From the NCBI GenBank assembly GCA_050014015.1, contig JBEKEC010000007.1:149605-213604 (forward strand): a DNA stretch of 64,000 nucleotides, read 5' to 3'. This document shows, in pieces, positions 59,301 to 64,000 of this stretch. Numbering within the stretch: position 1 is the first letter of the stretch; every line of letters starts with the position of its first letter. This stretch comes from PALSA-1353 sp050014015 (lineage in GTDB: Bacteria; Planctomycetota; Phycisphaerae; Tepidisphaerales; Tepidisphaeraceae). Both the position numbers and the translations under genes were made by a program. The notes beneath the pieces are model-generated. The model searched no databases and was not told the origin of the DNA. It was given only the letters and a program-made list of their open reading frames with translations.

Positions 59301-60742
59301 CTGGGTCCGCAACCAGCGTAGTCATCAACGGGGGCTCTGTTGTAACAACCGCTCCCATTACGATTGCGAATTTGACAGTAAGCGGCGGCACGTTGCGGCT
59401 GCCATCAGGTCTAGGAATTTCCACCGTGTCGAATCTGACGATTGCGGGGACTGGAACGCTTGACCTTGGCAACAATGAACTGATCATCAACTACGGCTCC
59501 AATCCCGATCCGAAGACGGCGATTCTGTCGGACCTGAGGAGCGGCTACAACGGCGGAAGTTGGACTGGTCCCGGCATCGACAGCTCTGTTGCCGCGCTGA
59601 CCAAGGGTGCCTATGGCGTCGGGTTCGCGGATGGTGCGGATGGCGTCGTCCAGAGCCTCAGCAATGGCCAAATTGAATTGAAGTACACGCTGAATGGCGA
59701 CGCCAATCTTGACGGCCTGGTCAACGCCGCCGACTTCACCATCCTAGCGGCGAACTTCAACCAGAGCGTCGCCGGCTGGGACCATGGCGATTTCAACTAC
59801 GACGGCCTGGTCAACGCCGCTGACTTCACCGACCTCGCGGCTAACTTCAACCAGGGGGTTAACCTCAACGCGCCGGGACTAGTAGCTGGCAGCGCAGCGA
59901 TATACACCATTACGGGAAGTCCCGGGGCGCAGATGCTCGACATCCTTTCCGGCACGGTAACCCTCACCAGCGATTTGTCCGCTTTGCTTCCGAATTATTC
60001 CCTCCAGATCGAAAACGGCGCGAGTGTGATTCTGGCAAGCGACCAGCACATCGGCGCCTTGCAACTGGTCGGGAGCGGGAGCCTCGACGTGCGCAATTAC
60101 ACCATGTTCATCAACTACGGGTCGAACTCCGACCCGATTACCACCATCGCCGGCTACATCAAGAGCGGCTACAACGGCGGAGGATGGAACGGCCCTGGGA
60201 TCATTTCCACGGCGGCTCGAACGAAAACCAATGGCCTGCTGTACGGCCTCGGTTATGCCGACTCGGCCGATAAGGGTAACCCGGCCGGCCTATCGTCCGG
60301 CCAGATCGAAGTGAAATACACGCTGCTCGGTGACGCCAATCTTGACGGCTTGGTCAACGCCGCGGACTTCCTTATCCTGTCGGTGAACTTCAACGAGCCG
60401 GTCACCGGCTGGGACCAGGGTGATTTCAACTACGACGGGTTGGTCAACGCGGCCGACTTCACCGATTTGGCCGCGAATTTCAACCAAGCTGCCAGCGGAG
60501 CGTCAGTGGCATCGACAGCCGCGGTCGTGGCCGTGCCGGCCGCTCCGACGGTCGCAACAGTCAGCACTCAGTCAACCGCCGCGGCCGCAATAGCGCCGAA
60601 GTCCAAGGCGGTAATGGCGAAGGGAAAACCGAAGGCTGTCGTCACGACGGCGTACGCGGCCAGCGTTGTCCCGTCCGCCGGCTCAGGTTCAACTCCCCAG
60701 GACTTCAGGAATAAGGACGCCAAGTTTCTCGCGGATCGATAA
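56384..60742 (+). CDS. Secreted multidomain lipase-like protein with two dockerin repeats
   Basis: 1452 aa from ATG 56384 (GGAGG just upstream). Its N terminus VELLENRTLLSG is a LEPR-XLL-type signal as used by planctomycetes. Then a SdrD-like B domain (VSGIVYTDTNDNGQKDPGEPG), an Ig-like domain, a class 3 lipase module with Ser575 in GHSLGG and IIAFRGT, further Ig-like domains, and two dockerin/EF-hand units (GDANLDGLVNAADF, from residues 1105 and 1316). The C-terminal QDFRNKDAKFLADR is shared with the next gene. Extracellular role inferred. Confidence 0.85.
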   Translation: MKSAPCRAGHRRQRTSSFYVARRVPLFSRAGHTVELLENRTLLSGLGQASAEVPTSEPSLAFAKPQIAEILPVPASLPTLTATVSEGDTRTKTQYFTDGSYQQINYTITENFTLTCQPYGKARDQVDYTITQMYGTLDFSFTATDSDQPGSSWTDNAQFNYGSSTSPLIPVGTTSLVYSTSLNQVIAFGFNLPTQPGDVTPTQLSYGYSTTDNCYETTAAITLPSQWQFDGLYHATHGTVYLPVPMVSGIVYTDTNDNGQKDPGEPGEPNVIVFADFSGTGAPTSIDPSTTTNVDGNYTLDLPWGGAWPILEVVPTSYTVTQPTGGVYNVTVTPGETLTGVNFGNWAAPPFALAFDQQPTDTMIDYQTGEGDFGDDITVDVLNDTGTLATSDDSFVTLSIAGPAGITLGGTQTVQAQDGVATFDDLSVEAAGVSGGDCTLTATDGGVSSPTSSAFTVTTLLDLANLNNNLYSATAPTAGTGGYTSIFSALDTNLNNAGYAAEAYINGEGTQVIIAFRGTYFGNSLAAFKNVAADISFGGTTPTSYLISEVGDAVQFLDEVHGFEPNATITLTGHSLGGAVAQLVGEASGASTYAFNAPGAGQLYNSLMTDSSGLSNVATGLGPGTDVNYRIYGDQFSLFGTPTGTSVTLEPGGTLFPNLGNPLEDVMAAAVTFYNLHLMPAVLSAITQNAPFDDVADPSGEPNFAVPIETYILPILSILINSNVEAQSFKLGVSLALALFDPDSGTDFVFAGQPGSPNLASVDLPTLSGVASYDVWYETGGVWSAPMVIPPGVQDVFGPNVDGVEFEPLDSSGQGVEIPGSFLFAVGFSSAGTFAGTLFEAASPTDLTTAAQLAFVQQPANTTAGALVSPAITVDVENALGDIVTGDNSTVTLGIASGPGYLSGTLTAQAENGVATFSNVSLLTGGSYTLSAIDGSLSSATSSSFSVAVSDTWTGGQSNLWSNPGNWSVGASPGSATSVVINGGSVVTTAPITIANLTVSGGTLRLPSGLGISTVSNLTIAGTGTLDLGNNELIINYGSNPDPKTAILSDLRSGYNGGSWTGPGIDSSVAALTKGAYGVGFADGADGVVQSLSNGQIELKYTLNGDANLDGLVNAADFTILAANFNQSVAGWDHGDFNYDGLVNAADFTDLAANFNQGVNLNAPGLVAGSAAIYTITGSPGAQMLDILSGTVTLTSDLSALLPNYSLQIENGASVILASDQHIGALQLVGSGSLDVRNYTMFINYGSNSDPITTIAGYIKSGYNGGGWNGPGIISTAARTKTNGLLYGLGYADSADKGNPAGLSSGQIEVKYTLLGDANLDGLVNAADFLILSVNFNEPVTGWDQGDFNYDGLVNAADFTDLAANFNQAASGASVASTAAVVAVPAAPTVATVSTQSTAAAAIAPKSKAVMAKGKPKAVVTTAYAASVVPSAGSGSTPQDFRNKDAKFLADR

Positions 60743-60787
60743 GGAAGGGTTTACGGCCGCTACATTGAGTACAGTCAATATAAAGGC

Positions 60788-60885
60788 CGCATCCGCCGCC
60801 ATCTCGCCAACCTCCCGCAAGAATGGCAACCCGATCTGGTCGTCGAGGATTTGACGGAATTGCTGTAGCATCCTTGCGCTATCGA
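60788..60885 (+). repeat. Duplicated 3' end of the HAD gene
   Basis: GCCAACCTCCCGCAAGAATGGCA... through GACGGAATTGCTGTAGCATCC repeats the last coding bases and stop region of the HAD gene (about 56090-56187). It indicates that a block including the HAD end and the following secreted-protein gene was duplicated. Confidence 0.85.
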
Positions 60886-61050
60886 AAGCTCAAAACTGAC
60901 GCATCCATCCCCATCCCAGAAGTTACAGGCGCATTTGCCGCCCCCCTTCGGCGGTCTGTCAGGGCATTTGCGGATTGAGAATGCAATTTCCCGCTTGAAA
61001 AATGGGGCGATTGTAGGAACATGACGGTCGAGCGGTTGGCGGGAGAAACG

Positions 61051-63732
61051 ATGCGCTTTGGAAAATATCACCTCGATCAAATTGATCGGCGGAATTCAAA
61101 CGCCATCGCCTTCAAGCAACACCGGGCCATATCTCGGGTCTGCTACGCGGTTGAGGCGCTGGAGCGCCGCGTGCTATTGTCAGACATTGGCCTCAACGTG
61201 CGGACGAACTTCATCGTGGATGGCGCGTTCCCCGCCCCCACGGGCGCGGCATCGGCTTCGGATCTCCAATCATTGGCGACGCTAGGCGCGCCTTTCACGC
61301 CTGCCGAGATCGATCAGGCGTACGCTGTCAACAATATTTCCTTCAACGGCGTGAGCGGCAACGGAAGCGGCCAGACCATCGCCATCGTCGATGCTTACAA
61401 CGATCCGAACATCATCAGCGATACTGCGACGTTCGACTCGTATTTTGGCTTGCCGCAATTCAATGTCGGCGGACCGACGCTTCAGGTGCTGAACCAGACC
61501 GGCGGGACTTCACTGCCGGCGAATTCATCGCCCGGCGGATGGGACGTCGAGGAATCCCTCGATGTGGAATGGGCCCACGCGATTGCGCCGCAGGCGAACA
61601 TCGTGCTCTTTGAAGCCGACACCGACCTGTTTGCGGCCGTGGCAACCGCCGCCAACTATCCGGGCGTTTCGGTGGTTTCCATAAGTTGGGGCGACTCTGA
61701 GTTCAGCAGTGAGCAAGCCTACGATTCCACCTTCCTGACCCCCGTCGGCCACCAGGGCGTCACCTTCCTGGCCGCCACCGGCGATACCGGCGCGCCGGGA
61801 ACGTATCCGGCCTGTTCTGGCAACGTGGTCGCGGTCGGTGGCACCACCTTGACCATCAACAGCAACGGTTCCTATGGCGGGGAGACGGGCTGGAGCCTGG
61901 GTAGTGATATTTGGGATACCTCCGCGGCTGGCGGCGGGGGGATTAGCGCCTATGAAAGCCAACCGGCTTATCAAAATGGCAAAGTCAACGGCATCAGTTC
62001 CAGTTACCGCACCATCCCCGATGTGGCCATGGACGCCGATCCGAACTCCGGAGTGTACGTGGTGGATACCTACTACACGGGCCCGGGGTGGGTGTTAGAG
62101 GCGGGTGGCACCAGCTTGGCCTGTCCAATGTGGGCCGGGCTGATTTCCATCGCTAACCAGGGGCGCGCTCTGCATGGCTTGGGATCGCTGGACGGCCCAT
62201 CGCAAACGCTTCCCCTGCTCTACAATCTGCCGGCCACCGACTTCCACGACATCACCAGCGGCTATAACGGCTTTTACGCTGGAACGGGCTACGACCTGGT
62301 AACCGGCATAGGCAGCCCCGTAGCCAACTTGCTGATAAGGGCATTAGGCGAATTTGGTGCTCCGAAGTTAGCCTTTGGCCAGCAGCCGACTAACGTCGTG
62401 GCAGGCAACGGCACGATCAATCCCGCCGTTACGGTCTACGTCGAAGACGCCAACGGCAACGTTTTGCTTACAGATAACTCCAACGTGACGCTGTCCGTCG
62501 CCAGCGGGCCGGGAACCCTGGGCGGCACGACAACTGTTGCGGCGGTTGACGGCGTGGCGACGTTCAACAACCTTTCGCTGGACACGGCGGGCAGCTATGT
62601 CTTGAGCGCGACGGACGGCTGGTTCGCCAGTGCCACATCCAACAGCTTCAACGTCATTGAACTGGTGAGTTCCACGCTGGATGTCTATCTTAGCGCGGCA
62701 GGGCCGGTGACCATCACCGCCAATGGCAGCAACATCACCGTCAGCCAAAACGGCCTGCAGGTCACGCTATCGGGCTTTACGGGCGTGGCCGTTACCGATA
62801 CGGCTTCCAACGACGTTCTGAACTTCAACGGTCCGTTGGCGTTGCCCTTCAGCTTCGTGAACTGCGGCACTTCAACCGTGAACGTCAACAGCGGAACATT
62901 GACATTGGCCGCCGTCATGGGAGGCAGCATCAATCTGGGCACGCTCTCCGTGGCCAGCGGCGCCGCCGCGATGATCACCGCCACGACAACGCAGAATCCC
63001 ACCACGTTGAATCTGGACTCCCTTTCGATCGCTGCCAACGGCGTGCTGGACGTGACTAACAATGAGATGATCATCACCTATGCCGGCGCTGCCGACCCAA
63101 TAGCGGCGATCGCCGGGTACATCGCATCCGGCTACAACAGCGGCCACTGGAACGGCACGGGCATCATTTCCTCAGCGGCGCAAACGCGCACCAATGGCCT
63201 TCTATATGGCGTCGGTTACGCCGATGGGAAAGACAACGTCGTCTCCGGCCTCTCGTCCGGACAGATCGAGGTGAAGTACACACTGCTGGGCGACGCAAAT
63301 CTTGACGGCTTGGTCAACGCCGAGGACTTCACCATCCTGTCGTCGAACTTCAACCAGCCGGTCACCGGCTGGGACCGGGGCGACTTCAACTACGACGGCC
63401 AAGTCAACGCCGCCGACTTCAACGACCTGGCGGCGAACTTCAACCAGAGCGCTAGTATTGCCGCCGTTGCAAACGCGCTGGCCGCCGCCCCGGCAGTCGT
63501 TTCGGCAACTCCGACGGCCGTAACAGTCAGAACTCAGTCAACCGCCGCGGCCCCAACAGCACCGAAGTCCAAGGCGGTTAGCGTCTCCAAGGCAGTGATC
63601 GCGAAGGGAAAACCGAAGGCTGCCGTCACGATGGCTTACGCGGCTAGTATTGCGAAGAACCCATCCGTTGGCTCGACTGCGACTTCCCAGGATATCAGGA
63701 ATAAGGACGCCAGGTTTCTCGCGGATCGATAA
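61051..63732 (+). CDS. Secreted sedolisin-like (S53) protease with dockerin repeat
   Basis: 893 aa from ATG 61051 (GGGAG five bases upstream; ATG 61021 is also possible). A LEPR-XLL-like VEALERRVLLSD is near residue 40. The catalytic triad of sedolisins fits E167/D171 (WDVEESLDVEWAHAIAP) and S355 (GGTSLACPMWAG), with the oxyanion Asp in AATGDTGAPG. Then Ig-like repeats and a dockerin unit from residue 747 (GDANLDGLVNAEDF). A serine-carboxyl endopeptidase, presumably active outside the cell. Its tail matches that of the lipase gene. Confidence 0.87.
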   Translation: MRFGKYHLDQIDRRNSNAIAFKQHRAISRVCYAVEALERRVLLSDIGLNVRTNFIVDGAFPAPTGAASASDLQSLATLGAPFTPAEIDQAYAVNNISFNGVSGNGSGQTIAIVDAYNDPNIISDTATFDSYFGLPQFNVGGPTLQVLNQTGGTSLPANSSPGGWDVEESLDVEWAHAIAPQANIVLFEADTDLFAAVATAANYPGVSVVSISWGDSEFSSEQAYDSTFLTPVGHQGVTFLAATGDTGAPGTYPACSGNVVAVGGTTLTINSNGSYGGETGWSLGSDIWDTSAAGGGGISAYESQPAYQNGKVNGISSSYRTIPDVAMDADPNSGVYVVDTYYTGPGWVLEAGGTSLACPMWAGLISIANQGRALHGLGSLDGPSQTLPLLYNLPATDFHDITSGYNGFYAGTGYDLVTGIGSPVANLLIRALGEFGAPKLAFGQQPTNVVAGNGTINPAVTVYVEDANGNVLLTDNSNVTLSVASGPGTLGGTTTVAAVDGVATFNNLSLDTAGSYVLSATDGWFASATSNSFNVIELVSSTLDVYLSAAGPVTITANGSNITVSQNGLQVTLSGFTGVAVTDTASNDVLNFNGPLALPFSFVNCGTSTVNVNSGTLTLAAVMGGSINLGTLSVASGAAAMITATTTQNPTTLNLDSLSIAANGVLDVTNNEMIITYAGAADPIAAIAGYIASGYNSGHWNGTGIISSAAQTRTNGLLYGVGYADGKDNVVSGLSSGQIEVKYTLLGDANLDGLVNAEDFTILSSNFNQPVTGWDRGDFNYDGQVNAADFNDLAANFNQSASIAAVANALAAAPAVVSATPTAVTVRTQSTAAAPTAPKSKAVSVSKAVIAKGKPKAAVTMAYAASIAKNPSVGSTATSQDIRNKDARFLADR

Positions 63733-63857
63733 CGGTTTGCGGCGACGGGCAAGATAAAGGCCGCAAGGCCGTGTAACGGCTAGCCCAACTTCGTCAGTTA
63801 GGGAGCTGAATCGCCCCTGGCAATAGCGCCAGGGCCGATTTTGGTCGAAAGTCTTCA

Positions 63858-64000
63858 CTACATTTCGGGCATCTTTAGTCGCTCCGGCAATCTCAGACCC
63901 AGCCGATTCAGCAGAATCGTTTGATGCGAGGTCGGACGCATCACGCATCGCCGCCTGATCTCCTGGCCGCAGCGCGTCGGCATGATCACGTCCACCACCT
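63858..64000 (-). CDS. C-terminal fragment of a probable IS transposase (partial)
   Basis: The frame enters from the window edge and ends with TAG at 63858-63860. About 47 residues: RCVMRPTSHQTILLNRLGLR then LPERLKMPEM. The 'P..HQ.ILL..LGLRLP' ending resembles the C terminus of some DDE transposases (IS1634-type). It fits with a mobile element starting beyond the window; identity is weak. Confidence 0.35.
   Translation of the reverse strand, partial: VVDVIMPTRCGQEIRRRCVMRPTSHQTILLNRLGLRLPERLKMPEM

Overview
The window looks like a chromosomal segment of a Planctomycetota bacterium, most likely class Phycisphaerae. The evidence is two large secreted proteins with LEPR-XLL-type N termini and planctomycete-style dockerin repeats, a DUF6677 protein, an hpnCDE squalene cluster, high GC content and many dispersed palindromic repeats. 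I see no rRNA and no CRISPR array.

Layout: 1-2729 holds the end of a sugar ABC permease, a small membrane protein and an AT-richer Gfo/Idh oxidoreductase. 3386-6101 is a dense one-strand tRNA array of 28 tRNA-like genes plus one remnant; the anticodons cover arguably all 20 amino acids, and several tRNAs are structurally aberrant. 6230-10800 is accessory DNA: a truncated BlaI-like regulator, a helix-turn-helix protein, a DUF932 protein, a winged-helix protein and a decayed relative of it.

11048-23732 is the highlight. It is a single co-directional run, often with overlapping genes, that combines a ubiquitin-like conjugation system with a pupylation system. The ubiquitin-like part has a FHA-like/RING E3 candidate, a ThiF-type E1, an E2, a beta-grasp Ubl and a JAMM peptidase. 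The Pup part has an ARC/Mpa-type AAA ring, a 69-aa Pup ending in GGQ and two Dop/PafA-family enzymes flanking Pup. TPR and AAA+ genes follow. No 20S proteasome subunit is present in the window. The order suggests one pathway in which two tags, their ligases or removers and one unfoldase are made together. That joint function is inference.

23898-30145 is a mostly minus-strand group of small stress, regulatory and enzyme genes (DUF899, VOC, SRPBCC, SDR, ArsR, LysR), a methyltransferase and a short orphan atpC. 30345-40389 carries greA, tRNA-Thr, pectinesterase, xdhC, a mocA-like gene, GH3, a SirB1-type gene, rnpA and yidD, separated by repeat-rich DNA. 42044-56167 is housekeeping: epimerase, hpnCDE, thioredoxin-fold protein, DNA methyltransferase, thiE, murJ, DUF6677, gyrA and a HAD phosphatase. 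56384-63732 encodes a secreted lipase-like and a secreted sedolisin-like dockerin protein, apparently related by a segmental duplication. A probable transposase end closes the window.
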